From the NCBI GenBank assembly GCA_041392835.1, contig JAWKLF010000001.1, forward strand, positions 434,001-498,000: a stretch of 64,000 bases of DNA. The letters are read 5' to 3'. The notes under the pieces were generated by a model. It was given only the letters and a program-made list of their open reading frames with translations. It was not told the DNA's origin and made no database searches. The stretch comes from OLB11 sp041392835 (GTDB lineage: Bacteria > Bacteroidota > Bacteroidia > Chitinophagales > Chitinophagaceae). Shown here piece after piece: positions 50,368 to 59,750 of the stretch. Both the position numbers and the translations under genes were made by a program. The first letter of the stretch is position 1. Every line of letters starts with the position of its first letter.

Positions 50368-51903
50368 ATGACAGACAAAATTATCATTCTTGATTTTGGA
50401 TCACAATACACACAGCTCATAGCTCGAAAAATTCGAGAGCTCAATATCTATTGCGAAATCATTCCTTTTCATCAGCCTATAACGTGGGATGCATATATCA
50501 AAGGTGTTATCTTATCTGGTAGCCCTTCTTCGGTAAATGATGTAAATGCACCCTATGTGAATATAGAAGAAATAAATAAAAAAGTACCTGTGTTGGGTAT
50601 ATGCTATGGTGCTCAATTAATAACCAAACAATATGGCGGTGAGGTAGGAAAATCGGCGCATCGCGAATATGGTAGAGCCCATCTTCAATTTGAACATACA
50701 AGCGCAACCCTAATGCAAGGCATGATGCCCAACAACCAAGTTTGGATGAGCCATGCCGATACCATAGTAAAGCCAGCTACTCATTGTGAAATATTAGCCT
50801 CTACACAAAGCATACCAGTAGCTGCATTTGAAATTAAAAATACAACACAGCCATTATTCGGTTTGCAATTTCATCCAGAAGTTACACATTCAGAAAATGG
50901 AATACTGGTATTAAAAAATTTCGCAATTTCGGTTTGCAAATCTGCACAACAATGGACTCCAACAAGCTATATAGAAGAAACCGTATCGCATATACAAAAA
51001 CAAGTTGGCGACAAACAAGTTATAATGGCGTTGAGTGGAGGTGTAGATAGCACAGTAGCTGCCATGCTGATTCACAAAGCCATAGGAAGCAAATTGCATT
51101 GTGTGTTTGTAGATAATGGATTGCTTCGCAAAAATGAATATCAAGATGTATTAGAAGCGTATAAAATATTAGGCTTGCAAATAAAAGGTGTTAATGCTTC
51201 GGCTCTTTTTTATAAAAATTTAAAAGACATTAGCGACCCCGAACATAAAAGAAAAATAATAGGCAATCTCTTTATAGATGTATTTATGCAAGAAGCAGCT
51301 TTGCTAAACGATATTGCCTTTTTGGGTCAGGGTACTATATATCCAGATGTGATAGAAAGTGTAAGTGTAAATGGTCCATCGGCAACCATCAAATCGCATC
51401 ATAACGTTGGAGGCTTACCCGAAAAAATGGATCTTCAATTAGTAGAACCACTCCGAGCTTTGTTCAAAGATGAAGTGAGAAGAGTCGGTTATGCATTGGG
51501 CTTGCCCGAAAACTTTATACAACGCCACCCCTTTCCGGGTCCGGGGCTTGGTATACGCATATTGGGTGCAGTAAGCGAAGATAAAGTACAATTACTGCAA
51601 GAAGCAGATGCCATCTATATACAACATTTACACGAACATGAACTCTATCATCAAATATGGCAAGCTGGCACTATCTTATTGCCTGTGCAGAGTGTAGGTG
51701 TTATGGGCGACGAACGAACGTATGAATTTACCATTGCACTTCGTGCCGTTACTAGTTCCGATGGCATGACGGCAGATTGGGCACATATACCTCATGAGGT
51801 GTTAGCAAAAATTTCAAATGATATTATAAATAAAGTTAAAGGCATAAATAGAGTTGTTTATGATATAAGCTCCAAACCGCCAGCAACTATAGAATGGGAA
51901 TAA
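50368..51903 (+). CDS. guaA: GMP synthase (glutamine-hydrolysing)
   Basis: Converts XMP to GMP. N-terminal class I glutamine amidotransferase: VILSGSPSSVND, nucleophile Cys in VLGICYGAQLI, and LQFHPEVTHSENG with the catalytic His and Glu. The ATP-pyrophosphatase P-loop is ALSGGVDSTVAA; the C-terminal dimerisation domain includes RHPFPGPGLGIRILG and ends KPPATIEWE. Length 511 is typical. Confidence 0.98.
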   Translation: MTDKIIILDFGSQYTQLIARKIRELNIYCEIIPFHQPITWDAYIKGVILSGSPSSVNDVNAPYVNIEEINKKVPVLGICYGAQLITKQYGGEVGKSAHREYGRAHLQFEHTSATLMQGMMPNNQVWMSHADTIVKPATHCEILASTQSIPVAAFEIKNTTQPLFGLQFHPEVTHSENGILVLKNFAISVCKSAQQWTPTSYIEETVSHIQKQVGDKQVIMALSGGVDSTVAAMLIHKAIGSKLHCVFVDNGLLRKNEYQDVLEAYKILGLQIKGVNASALFYKNLKDISDPEHKRKIIGNLFIDVFMQEAALLNDIAFLGQGTIYPDVIESVSVNGPSATIKSHHNVGGLPEKMDLQLVEPLRALFKDEVRRVGYALGLPENFIQRHPFPGPGLGIRILGAVSEDKVQLLQEADAIYIQHLHEHELYHQIWQAGTILLPVQSVGVMGDERTYEFTIALRAVTSSDGMTADWAHIPHEVLAKISNDIINKVKGINRVVYDISSKPPATIEWE

Positions 51904-51929
51904 ATAATATACTTTTATACTTTTACCAT

Positions 51930-53129
51930 ATGAAAAAACAAAAGCTTGTTCTCTTTTTTTTATTTAGCATGATACAAATGATTCATGCACAGACTATAAC
52001 TTCAACTGTATTAGAATCAAACCGATTTGAATATCCAAGTCCTATAAAAAAAGAATCGTATAATGTAGCGGTACTATCGCCGATGTATTTAGACTCCACA
52101 GATTGGACTAAAAATGTAGCCAACCTCCCACGATTTATGCAAGCAGGTATAGACTTTTATCAGGGAGTGCGTATTGCAGCAGATACGCTAAACAATGAGG
52201 GCGTAAAAATAAATTTATACATATTTGATAGCAAATCGAGTTATTTTGATGTACAACAGCTTATTGCTTCAGACCGTTTGGACTCCATGGATTTGATTAT
52301 AGGTAATGCAAGCACTTCTGATTTGGATTTGATAGCTAGCTTTGCAAAACAAAAGAAAATTAATTTTGTTTCTGCCGTGTCGCCATCGGATGCAGGGCAA
52401 AGCAATAATCCATATTTTACAATTTTACAACCAAGACTTTCTACTCATATCGAAAAAATTCATAAAGATATACAACGCCACTACCCTGAAAACAATGTAT
52501 TGTATATTCATACAAATTCGCAACCCGAAAAAAATGGATTGGCATATTTTAAAGAAGATATACTAACACCACTGCCCACAAGATTTTCGGAATATGAATT
52601 GAAAGGAGATAATATAGATTGGAATGTGATAAACAAATTTGTAGACTCAACCTATGCTACTACTATAGTATTGGGTACTTTAGATGCAAACCTTACTTAT
52701 AAATTATTAAAAGATTTGCAAGCGCATGCAAAATCACTACGTCTAAAAGTATATTGTATGCCAACTGCCGAAGCCATAAAGGCCCTAAAGAGTACAGAAG
52801 AATTTCCTGACTTATCTATTTATTATACCACATCATACATTATTGATAAAATTACTCCAGCAAGCATGTATATACAGCGTCAATATAAAAACTACATGGG
52901 TGGAAATCCTCCAGATGTTGTTTATAAAGGCTTTGAAAGTATATACTTTTTTACACATCTGATGAAACGATATGGTGTGCCGTTTAATGAAAAATTCAAG
53001 GACAATTCTTTTACATTTATAACGCCTTATAAAATTGTAGCTGTAAAAGAAAAAAATAATTATATGTTTTACGAAAATAAATTTTTATATCTCGTTCGCT
53101 ATGAGAATGGTATTATGACCTATGAATAA
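51930..53129 (+). CDS. Periplasmic-binding-protein-like secreted protein
   Basis: Signal peptide MKKQKLVLFFLFSMIQMIHA, then a type I periplasmic-binding fold: YNVAVLSPMYLD, FYQGVRIAADTLNNEGVKINLYIFDSKS, MDLIIGNASTSDLDLIASFAKQ, NFVSAVSPSD. Similar to the substrate-binding part of branched-chain amino-acid ABC systems, but no transporter genes are near. Start at 51930 is chosen because the longer frame from 51894 overlaps guaA and lacks a signal. It lies 26 bases after guaA. Possibly a peptidoglycan-amidase-activator-like or receptor protein rather than a transporter component; the ligand is unknown. Confidence 0.82.
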   Translation: MKKQKLVLFFLFSMIQMIHAQTITSTVLESNRFEYPSPIKKESYNVAVLSPMYLDSTDWTKNVANLPRFMQAGIDFYQGVRIAADTLNNEGVKINLYIFDSKSSYFDVQQLIASDRLDSMDLIIGNASTSDLDLIASFAKQKKINFVSAVSPSDAGQSNNPYFTILQPRLSTHIEKIHKDIQRHYPENNVLYIHTNSQPEKNGLAYFKEDILTPLPTRFSEYELKGDNIDWNVINKFVDSTYATTIVLGTLDANLTYKLLKDLQAHAKSLRLKVYCMPTAEAIKALKSTEEFPDLSIYYTTSYIIDKITPASMYIQRQYKNYMGGNPPDVVYKGFESIYFFTHLMKRYGVPFNEKFKDNSFTFITPYKIVAVKEKNNYMFYENKFLYLVRYENGIMTYE

Positions 53130-53972
53130 TTATTGTTCCAAAATCATAATTTCTACTCGACGGTTTATACTTCTTAACTCTTCATTACTTTCATCTTCAT
53201 TAATTTTTTGAGTGCCACCAAACCCTCGATGTTGAAGTCTTTTAGAAGAAATACCCTGCTTGATTAAATAATAATAGATAGCCTCAGCACGAGCTTCAGA
53301 AAGATTGTCTAAGCCAGTTTCTACATCATGTCCATCGGGCTCGGTGCTTGTACAGCAAACATGCCCTTGTATTTCAATTTTTAAACTTGGTCTATCTATT
53401 AATATATTTCTAAGTTGATTTAGTTGCTCATAAGATTCAGGTTTGACAAGATGTGTACCACCCCAAAACAGTAAATTGTCTATTCTAACCTTATCACCCT
53501 TTTTTTTGTTTTCAATAGCTTTTACAAGTTGTATAGTATCGGCGTTAGGTATAGGTTCCAACGCTTTTTGAATGCTTTGTTTTTCAGATAAAAAATAAGT
53601 AATCACTACCCTTCTGTTTAATTGCATTTCAAATTCGTCTTTGTTTTGATTCAAGGGTTTTTCTTTTCCATTGCCTATGCAGGTTTTAATATTTTTTTCG
53701 GGCAAACCATTTTGTGTCATTAAGCGTTTTACAGCTTGCGCTCGTTGTATAGACAAATGTTTATTATATGCTATAGAAGCTATGCTATCGCAATGTCCTT
53801 CTAATAGCACATTGTCTATAGAGTACGAATGCATAAATCGGACAATTTGTACCAAAGCCGAATCGGGTATAGCGTATTCGTCTCTATCAAAATATACGAC
53901 ATACGATTTTGTTTGCGCAAGCGCACTGCAAAGCGAAATAGAAAAAAACACAAGTAAAAGGAAGCGTTTCAT
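53130..53972 (-). CDS. Secreted protein with two tandem OmpA-like domains
   Basis: Signal peptide MKRFLLLVFFSISLCSALA, then two OmpA/MotB peptidoglycan-binding-type domains. The first (about 22-130) has YVVYFDRDEYAIPDSA, LLEGHCDS, LSIQRAQAVKRLM, LNRRVVITYF. The second (about 165-280) has IEIQGHVCCTSTEPDGHD, LSEARAEAIYYYL and INRRVEIMIL. No barrel or linker domain is present. Likely binds peptidoglycan in the periplasm. It abuts the convergent binding-protein gene. Confidence 0.88.
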   Translation of the reverse strand: MKRFLLLVFFSISLCSALAQTKSYVVYFDRDEYAIPDSALVQIVRFMHSYSIDNVLLEGHCDSIASIAYNKHLSIQRAQAVKRLMTQNGLPEKNIKTCIGNGKEKPLNQNKDEFEMQLNRRVVITYFLSEKQSIQKALEPIPNADTIQLVKAIENKKKGDKVRIDNLLFWGGTHLVKPESYEQLNQLRNILIDRPSLKIEIQGHVCCTSTEPDGHDVETGLDNLSEARAEAIYYYLIKQGISSKRLQHRGFGGTQKINEDESNEELRSINRRVEIMILEQ

Positions 53973-54056
53973 GTAAGAATACGAAGTGATGTATAAATAT
54001 ACTACGGAAAATTAAGTTTTGAATGAAGATGAAAAAGAAAATAGTATCAAAAAGAC

Positions 54057-54064
54057 TAAATTTG
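54057..54064 (+). promoter_or_regulatory. -7 box (TAAATTTG) of the thioesterase gene
   Basis: Exact TAnnTTTG match 24 bases upstream of the ATG at 54089. It lies inside the longer frame that starts at 54023, arguing for the later start. Confidence 0.5.
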
Positions 54065-54088
54065 TACACAATAAAAACACCCAATAAG

Positions 54089-54628
54089 ATGAGCGAAAAA
54101 AAACCAAGCGATAGCATAACCACCCTAAGCGAATTGGTACTACCGAACGATACTAACACACTGGGCAATTTGATGGGAGGAAGGCTTATGCACTGGATGG
54201 ATATAGGAGCTGCCTTGGCTGCTATGAAACATTGCAACTGCCCTGTAGTAACTGCTTCTGCCGATAATATTTCATTTGAAACGCCAATAAAATTGGGCAA
54301 TTTAGTAACTATAGAAGCCAAAGTAACTCGCGCTTTTAATACATCAATGGAGGTGTATTTGAAAGTGCATGGCGAAGATATTCCAACTCAGTACAAGTAT
54401 CTTTCTAATGAGGCCTATATGACCTTTGTGGCTTTGGATCCGCATGGGCATCCTCGCAAAGTGCCTGCACTAATACCCGAAAACGAAGAAGAGCAAAAAC
54501 GATATGATGGTGCACTCAGAAGAAGACAATTAAGACTTATTTTGAGTGGTCGTATGCAGCCAAACGAGGCTACTGAACTAAAAAAATTGTTTATAGAAGA
54601 CATTGTGCCACATGTAGGTAAGTCCTAA
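54089..54628 (+). CDS. Acyl-CoA thioesterase, hotdog fold (YciA/BACH type)
   Basis: Hydrolyses acyl-CoA esters. The hotdog core reads LVLPNDTNTLGNLMGGRLMHWMDIGAALAAM with the N-T-N-x-x-G catalytic-helix region, VVTASADNISFETPIKLGNLVTIEAKV and SNEAYMTFVALDPHG. An additional 45-residue helical tail (KRYDGALRRRQLRLIL) is common in Bacteroidota members. I use the ATG at 54089, 180 residues total minus one stop, because the earlier frame adds a basic stretch across the promoter. Substrate chain length unknown. Confidence 0.9.
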   Translation: MSEKKPSDSITTLSELVLPNDTNTLGNLMGGRLMHWMDIGAALAAMKHCNCPVVTASADNISFETPIKLGNLVTIEAKVTRAFNTSMEVYLKVHGEDIPTQYKYLSNEAYMTFVALDPHGHPRKVPALIPENEEEQKRYDGALRRRQLRLILSGRMQPNEATELKKLFIEDIVPHVGKS

Positions 54629-54635
54629 AAAAAGG

Positions 54636-54669
54636 AACAGTCCCCTCTTAGAAAAGAGAAGACTGTTTT
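54636..54669 (+). terminator. Terminator of the thioesterase gene
   Basis: AACAGTC (54636-54642) pairs with GACTGTT (54661-54667), and CTCTT with AAGAG inside; TTTT follows. Confidence 0.75.
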
Positions 54670-54917
54670 AACCCCTAACCAAATCAACCTATGAAAAAAA
54701 TGTATAGAATGCAAATATACTTTGGCATTTTTGATAATTGATTATAAAATAAAGTTAATGCGATACATACAAGCAAGTCAGTGTTTTGTATAGTAGCACC
54801 TAGCCCCCTCAACGAATACTAAAGCGATTCGGATTATAGTCCCAATCGCACTTCCGTATAAAATATTTGTCATGCTTTGATTATTATTTTTCGTAGAAGA
54901 TATTATATTGCAATACC

Positions 54918-55637
54918 ATGCGTTTTGTTCCTGAGTTTATTGTCCAATTTTTTACCAAAGACAGTGCCTTATTTAAGGACTTACAAAACTTATTAGGATT
55001 CACACCGACCAATATTGGATTGTACGAATTGGCACTTTGTCATAGCTCAAACAATAAAAACAGTTTGGAGAATAATGAGCGTTTAGAATTTCTGGGCGAT
55101 GCTATTTTGGGCGCTATTATAGGCGAGCATTTATTTAATAAGTACCCTACAAAACCCGAAGGCTATTTGACCGATATGCGATCAAAAATCGTAAACCGAA
55201 AAACACTCAATCAAATTGCCATGAAGCTGGGACTAAAAGGACTTATGAAATTTAACGAACAAGATTATTTTCTTCACAGCTCCCTAATTTTTGGAAATGC
55301 TTTAGAAGCCTTGATAGGTGCTATTTATATCGATAAAGGCTATACCAAAACAAGGGCTTTTATACGCAAACGTATTCTTATACCTTTTATAGATATAGAG
55401 TTTTTAGAAAATTTGGAGGTCAACACCAAAAACAAATTGATAGGCTGGGCTACCAAACAGGGCAAGTCTATAGAGTTTGTATTAATCAATGAAGAATTTG
55501 CCAAAGGCAGAAAAAAATTTACTGTGGCTGTGCGTTTTGAAAATGATATAATATGTAGTGCTTTTGCAAGTAACAAAAAAGAAGCAAGTAAGTTGGCAGC
55601 TGATGAAGCCATTAAAAAATTAGCCATAGAAGTATAA
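54918..55637 (+). CDS. rnc: Ribonuclease III
   Basis: Double-strand-specific RNase for rRNA and mRNA processing. The RNase III signature NNERLEFLGDAILGAII is at about residues 52-68; LTDMRSKIVNRKTL and FGNALEALIGAIYIDKGY carry the second set of acidic catalytic residues. A double-stranded RNA-binding domain follows (about 170-238: KNKLIGWATKQGKSIEF, FASNKKEASKLAADEAIKKL). Length 239 is typical. fabF/acpP, which precede rnc in many Bacteroidota, are not seen here. Confidence 0.96.
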   Translation: MRFVPEFIVQFFTKDSALFKDLQNLLGFTPTNIGLYELALCHSSNNKNSLENNERLEFLGDAILGAIIGEHLFNKYPTKPEGYLTDMRSKIVNRKTLNQIAMKLGLKGLMKFNEQDYFLHSSLIFGNALEALIGAIYIDKGYTKTRAFIRKRILIPFIDIEFLENLEVNTKNKLIGWATKQGKSIEFVLINEEFAKGRKKFTVAVRFENDIICSAFASNKKEASKLAADEAIKKLAIEV

Positions 55638-55721
55638 ATGAGATAATGCATTTGCGAAGCAAATGACAAAACGATTATAAAGAATCAAATCTTAGGGTCG
55701 TTTCTATTGCATAACTTGGGT

Positions 55722-56000
55722 TTAAAGGTGTTGCTGTTTGATAGCAATGATATAATAAACTGCTGAAACCAGACTGATACTATTGAGAACCCAAAAAGCT
55801 ATTTTAAATTTTTTGGAGTAAAAATCGTGTCGAAAAAAAGTACCCATAGACATCGCTAACAATAATATAAACGGCAAAAGCATTTTAAAAATATTGGCAA
55901 CCGAAGCAAGTGGTATAGATTCATTGATATTGGGGTTAATAAAAAGGATATAGATAAGATTAAATATAGAGATAAGCAGCGGAGCGATTCTAAATTCCAT
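55722..56000 (-). CDS. Small three-helix membrane protein, function unknown
   Basis: A 92-residue protein from ATG at 56000 (MEFRIAPLLISIFNLIYILF). Three hydrophobic stretches: APLLISIFNLIYILFI, MLLPFILLLAMSMGTFF and IAFWVLNSISLVSAVYYII. The earlier start at 56051 adds a polar stretch without support. Convergent with rnc. No family recognised. Confidence 0.6.
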   Translation of the reverse strand: MEFRIAPLLISIFNLIYILFINPNINESIPLASVANIFKMLLPFILLLAMSMGTFFRHDFYSKKFKIAFWVLNSISLVSAVYYIIAIKQQHL

Positions 56001-56147
56001 ATTACAAAAGTAAGGAACTAATAAAATTGTATCTTTGCCTTTGCAAAACATTAGTTATACCGATTCTGTAGTCTAAATTTTGCTTTACAAATGATATAAG
56101 ATGATTTGCTCCACACCCAAACCTATACACACCCACACACTGCTATT

Positions 56148-56518
56148 GGGGTCGCTCGGCTTTGACAGCATAGCTCTTTGAACGTGTAAGCATGTCGTGC
56201 GTTGGATAATTAGCACGCAAATCTGAATATTCAACATTTAACTGGCGAAACATCTTTCGCTATGGCTGCTTAATTTAATATTAAGTTTCCATAATGGTCG
56301 TTCATTTCGGGTAGGCTCGTAACCTACGTTGAACCACCTTCAAATGACAATACGAGTTGCTGCAAACGATGTTGTTGCGTTTGCAAAAGAAATATACAAC
56401 TAAGGGAAAAAGCGGTTTGTTCGGCTCCTATCTTTCCACGAAAAACAATTCCGAAATAAACATGTAGAAAGCGTTTGATGAATATGTTTGGACAGGGGTT
56501 CGATTCCCCTCGACTCCA
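56148..56518 (+). ncRNA. ssrA: Transfer-messenger RNA (ssrA)
   Basis: The 5' end GGGGTCG pairs with CGACTCC at 56511-56517 to form the tRNA-like acceptor stem, and the T arm GACAGGGGTTCGATTCCCCTC precedes it in shortened form AGGGGTTCGATTCCCCT. GGCTTTGACAG follows the 5' end as in other Bacteroidota tmRNAs. The tag reading frame is GGC GAA ACA TCT TTC GCT ATG GCT GCT TAA, peptide GETSFAMAA, with the usual AA-rich C-terminus recognised by proteases. About 371 nt. CCA is not encoded (A then CCG). Rescues stalled ribosomes together with SmpB. Confidence 0.93.
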
Positions 56519-56522
56519 CCGA

Positions 56523-56575
56523 AATCAGCGTGAGTACAAAGAGCGAAAGCCATGAGCACTCACGCTGATTTTTTT
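56523..56575 (+). terminator. Terminator of ssrA
   Basis: AATCAGCGTGAGT (56523-56535) pairs perfectly with ACTCACGCTGATT (56558-56570), followed by a T run. Starts 5 bases after the mature tmRNA end. Confidence 0.9.
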
Positions 56576-56620
56576 ACTTCAAAATACATAGAAGGAGTGT
56601 GTTTATAAATAGTCAAAATA

Positions 56621-56729
56621 TAATACCAATCTTAAATTGGTTTCAGACCAATTTTTAAAGTGGTTTATGTCGATATTGCTGATGTTCAGACCATTTTTTT
56701 GGTCTGTTACAGCAGTATAATCGGTAAAA
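56621..56729 (+). repeat. Dispersed repeat, copy 2 (full length)
   Basis: About 109 bases starting TAATACCAATCTTAAATTGG and ending CAGCAGTATAATCGGTAAAA, nearly identical to the copy at 60002. The ends are imperfect inverted repeats (TAATACCAAT versus TTATACCGAT read from the other end of copy 3). It contains the hairpin CAGACCATTTTTTTGGTCTG. It lies between ssrA and the convergent kinase gene. Confidence 0.8.
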
Positions 56730-56741
56730 GACATTCCCTCC

Positions 56742-58895
56742 TCACCTCAAGCGTTCTTTTACTTCTTCTATGCTTTGGTATAGGGCTGGTGATATGGTGG
56801 CATACTCGCTTTTGATATGATGAATATTTTCTTTGTTCTTAGCATCTTGTTCTATTTTTTCCATCGAATATTTTATTTTTTCGGGTAGGCCTACAAACCC
56901 AATCGAAGCAATAAGACGATGAACGCAAAAAAAGATTTCATCATATTGTTCTTGTCTTATACCCATTTCAAGACGCGATAAAAACTTTGGCACCTCGCTA
57001 CTATATGTTTGCAACACTTTTTGTATGAGGTCTTCATTGTTTTTTAAAATAGTGTTTAAATAATTCAAATTTAGAATTTGTTTAGTATGGCCAACAGAAG
57101 CATGATGGGTTTCTATTATAGAGCTATGCTTTTTAATAAGCGATATGAGCAATTCTTCATCTATAGGCTTTGTAATATATTCATTGACGCCAAGTTTCAA
57201 ACACTTCTCCTTTTCATCCTCAAGAGCATGAGCCGTAATGGCAATTATAGGTACGTCTAATTGAAGTTGATTTCGGATAGCATAAGCAGTGTCATATCCA
57301 TTCATCTCTGGCATTTGAATATCTAAAAAAATAAGTTTATACGATTGTTCTTTTAGTTTTTGTAAAGCAATTTTCCCATTTTCGGCTAGGTCATAAGCCA
57401 GATTAAAATCTTGTAATAGATAGGTTAGTAGCTCAGCATTCAATGGATTATCTTCTACTATGAGAACTTTATCTTTTACTTCGGTTACAAAAGTATTTAA
57501 TTCTTGTATGTTCAAATGATAGTCATCATGTTCATGTTGACTAGATAAATGAAAAGGAATTTCTATTTTAAAAATACTACCCTTATGAAGCTTGCTTTCA
57601 AGACTAATATGCCCGTGCATAAGGTGTACTAATTGTTTCACAATACTAAGGCCAAGCCCTGTGCCACCGTATTTGCGAGTAGTATCTATATCCACTTGTT
57701 CAAAACGTTCAAATATACTTTGCAGCTTATGTTCAGGTATGCCTATGCCCGTGTCATGTATTTCAAAAATAAGAATGCAAGTATTTTCAATTATTTCTTT
57801 TTGATGTATGTGAAGTTGTATGCTACCTTGTTCAGTAAATTTAATAGCATTGTTCAGTAGGTTTAATAATATTTGATAAAGTCTATTTTGATCACCGATA
57901 AGATAATTTGGTACACTGTTCTCTTTTAGTATTTGAAATGTAATATTTTTTTCAGCAGCTTTATCATCAAAAAATGTTTTTAAAGTCTTCATTAGTTTGG
58001 GTAAAAAGAATGGAATTTTTTCAATAAGCAACATGTCTGCTTCTATTTTGGAAAAATCCAAAATATCATTCACTATGCGTAGCAGGTTGCTAGATGAAGA
58101 TTGTATAACATCAAGAAATTGTCGTTGTTGATTAGTCGTAGGTGTTTTGTCAAGACGTTTAGTAAACCCAATAATGGCATTGAGTGGCGTTCTTATTTCA
58201 TGGCTCATATTGGCCATAAATTTTTCCTTCAGCATGACACTTTTTTTTGCATCCAACTCAGCTATACGGAGCACTTCTTGTATACGTTGATTTTCTTCTA
58301 CCTCGCCTATAAGTTTGTATGTTCTATAAAGTGTAAAACCTATAATCAGTAGCGTAAAACCCAACATAACATATTGTATTAAATTTATTTTTTTTTCGGT
58401 TTGTTGATAAAGTTGAATTCGCTCAAAGGATACAAATTGTTTTAGGTCTTTTGCCGAAAAAAAAATATCATGTAGAATAGAATCTTCTTGAGGGCTTGGT
58501 AGGAAACGAATATTGGTATTGCTAAGCAAGCGTTTTTCCAATTGGTTGGTATATGTATTAATTTTAGTGGATAATACTTGAATCGCTTTGTCTAAGTGTC
58601 TATTCGGATTGTTAGATTGTATACTGTGCAAGTGTTGCTTTAATTGTCGAATACTTTTTTCATATTGCTTTGTATCTAATTGGGTCTTATCATGTTTTGA
58701 TTGCTCAGGTAAATCTTCCAATAGCTCAATTTCAAATAATATATCAGAAATTGAAGAGTTGAGTAAAAAAAACTTTGTTTTTAAATTATTCGAAGTGCTT
58801 AGCTGCTCCATATTTCTATACAAATAGTATTGCAAGCCAAAAAGGATGATGACAAACAGCAGAAACAAAAAAATTATTGACCTTTTGTTGTTCAT
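56742..58895 (-). CDS. Hybrid sensor histidine kinase with receiver and Hpt domains
   Basis: Phosphorelay protein of 717 residues. Transmembrane helices at about 7-25 and 172-191 enclose a helical sensor region (about 30-165). HisKA: KFMANMSHEIRTPLNAI, phospho-His232. HATPase: LNLLNNAIKFTEQG, DTGIGIPEHK, GGTGLGLSIVK. Receiver about 475-590: VEDNPLNAE, phospho-Asp525 in LIFLDIQMPEMNG, ITAHA and ITKPI. Hpt-like region 605-717 with His659 in VHRLIASIGFVG; the usual K-G after the His is replaced. Divergent from the LytTR regulator, 162 bases away, a likely partner although receivers and LytTR proteins are often not direct partners. Confidence 0.94.
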   Translation of the reverse strand: MNNKRSIIFLFLLFVIILFGLQYYLYRNMEQLSTSNNLKTKFFLLNSSISDILFEIELLEDLPEQSKHDKTQLDTKQYEKSIRQLKQHLHSIQSNNPNRHLDKAIQVLSTKINTYTNQLEKRLLSNTNIRFLPSPQEDSILHDIFFSAKDLKQFVSFERIQLYQQTEKKINLIQYVMLGFTLLIIGFTLYRTYKLIGEVEENQRIQEVLRIAELDAKKSVMLKEKFMANMSHEIRTPLNAIIGFTKRLDKTPTTNQQRQFLDVIQSSSSNLLRIVNDILDFSKIEADMLLIEKIPFFLPKLMKTLKTFFDDKAAEKNITFQILKENSVPNYLIGDQNRLYQILLNLLNNAIKFTEQGSIQLHIHQKEIIENTCILIFEIHDTGIGIPEHKLQSIFERFEQVDIDTTRKYGGTGLGLSIVKQLVHLMHGHISLESKLHKGSIFKIEIPFHLSSQHEHDDYHLNIQELNTFVTEVKDKVLIVEDNPLNAELLTYLLQDFNLAYDLAENGKIALQKLKEQSYKLIFLDIQMPEMNGYDTAYAIRNQLQLDVPIIAITAHALEDEKEKCLKLGVNEYITKPIDEELLISLIKKHSSIIETHHASVGHTKQILNLNYLNTILKNNEDLIQKVLQTYSSEVPKFLSRLEMGIRQEQYDEIFFCVHRLIASIGFVGLPEKIKYSMEKIEQDAKNKENIHHIKSEYATISPALYQSIEEVKERLR

Positions 58896-59057
58896 ATGTG
58901 TATTGTAAAATTTAAAAATTTACTTACAAGAATAGTATAAATAAAATTAAGAATACAGAAAATTAGTTTGGATACTTATGTGCAAAAAAATATGTGGAAG
59001 GGCTTGATTAAAAATGAACAAATTAGATTTAACTTTATATAAAATTTTTAAAAATAC

Positions 59058-59747
59058 ATGAAGTGCATAATAGTAGATGATGATTCTAGCTTTAGAATTA
59101 TTCTCAGCAGTCTGATTCAGGATGTAGACTACTTAAGCCTTGAAGCAGATTTTGAAGACGCCAAAGATGGCTATAATTATTTATCGGCCAATAAAATAGA
59201 CCTGCTTTTTCTAGACATCGAAATGCCAAAACTTTCTGGATTTGATTTTTTAGAAAGTATAGAACATAAACCCCTTACCATTATCTGTAGTTCCAAAAAA
59301 GAGTATGCCATGCAGGCTTTCGAGTATCAGGCCATAGACTATATTTTAAAACCCGTTACAGAAACAAGATTTTTGAAAGCCGTATCAAAAGCAAAAAGTA
59401 TTATAGATGCTAAACAACAACTTGTTGAAAACCACAAAGAATTTATTTTTATAAAAGACAAAGGAGTTTTGACAAAAGTAAAATTTGAGGACATATTATT
59501 TATACAAGCTATGGGCGATTATATGAAAATAATGACCAAAGACAAATGGTACGTACTACACAGCACCATGAAAACATTAGAATCTATATTGCCACAAACT
59601 GTATTTTTTAGGTCTCATCGTTCTTTTTTGATCAATATCAATAATATAGATAAGATAGAAGACAATACAGCCTATTTTCAAAAAACACCCGTGGTCATAA
59701 GCGATCAATACAAACAAGATTTGTTGAAGAAAATCAATTACATATAA
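59058..59747 (+). CDS. LytTR-family response regulator
   Basis: Receiver 1-118: IIVDDDSSF, phospho-Asp53 in LLFLDIEMPKLSGFDFL, ICSSKKEYAMQAFEYQAIDYILKPV. The LytTR DNA-binding domain covers about 130-225: EFIFIKDKGVLTKVKFEDILFIQA, DYMKIMTKDKWYVLHSTMKTLE, FFRSHRSFLININNI. Length 229 is typical. It is expressed divergently from the hybrid kinase and ends in a strong terminator. Its target promoters are unknown. Confidence 0.95.
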   Translation: MKCIIVDDDSSFRIILSSLIQDVDYLSLEADFEDAKDGYNYLSANKIDLLFLDIEMPKLSGFDFLESIEHKPLTIICSSKKEYAMQAFEYQAIDYILKPVTETRFLKAVSKAKSIIDAKQQLVENHKEFIFIKDKGVLTKVKFEDILFIQAMGDYMKIMTKDKWYVLHSTMKTLESILPQTVFFRSHRSFLININNIDKIEDNTAYFQKTPVVISDQYKQDLLKKINYI

Positions 59748-59750
59748 AAA

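Noticed and set aside
54690..54740. Sixteen-codon frame starting ATGAAAAAAATG after a CAAATCAACCT leader-like sequence
   Set aside because: Too short, no hydrophobic or known motif, and the surrounding 250 bases before rnc show no other coding signal.
55649..55665. Hairpin CATTTGC-GAA-GCAAATG after rnc
   Set aside because: The stem is short and no T run follows on either strand, so it was not called a terminator.
56490..56520. T-arm and acceptor sequence that first looked like a tRNA fragment or attachment site
   Set aside because: The matching 5' acceptor strand 340 bases upstream and the tag reading frame show it is the 3' end of tmRNA; no integrase gene or direct repeat is nearby.
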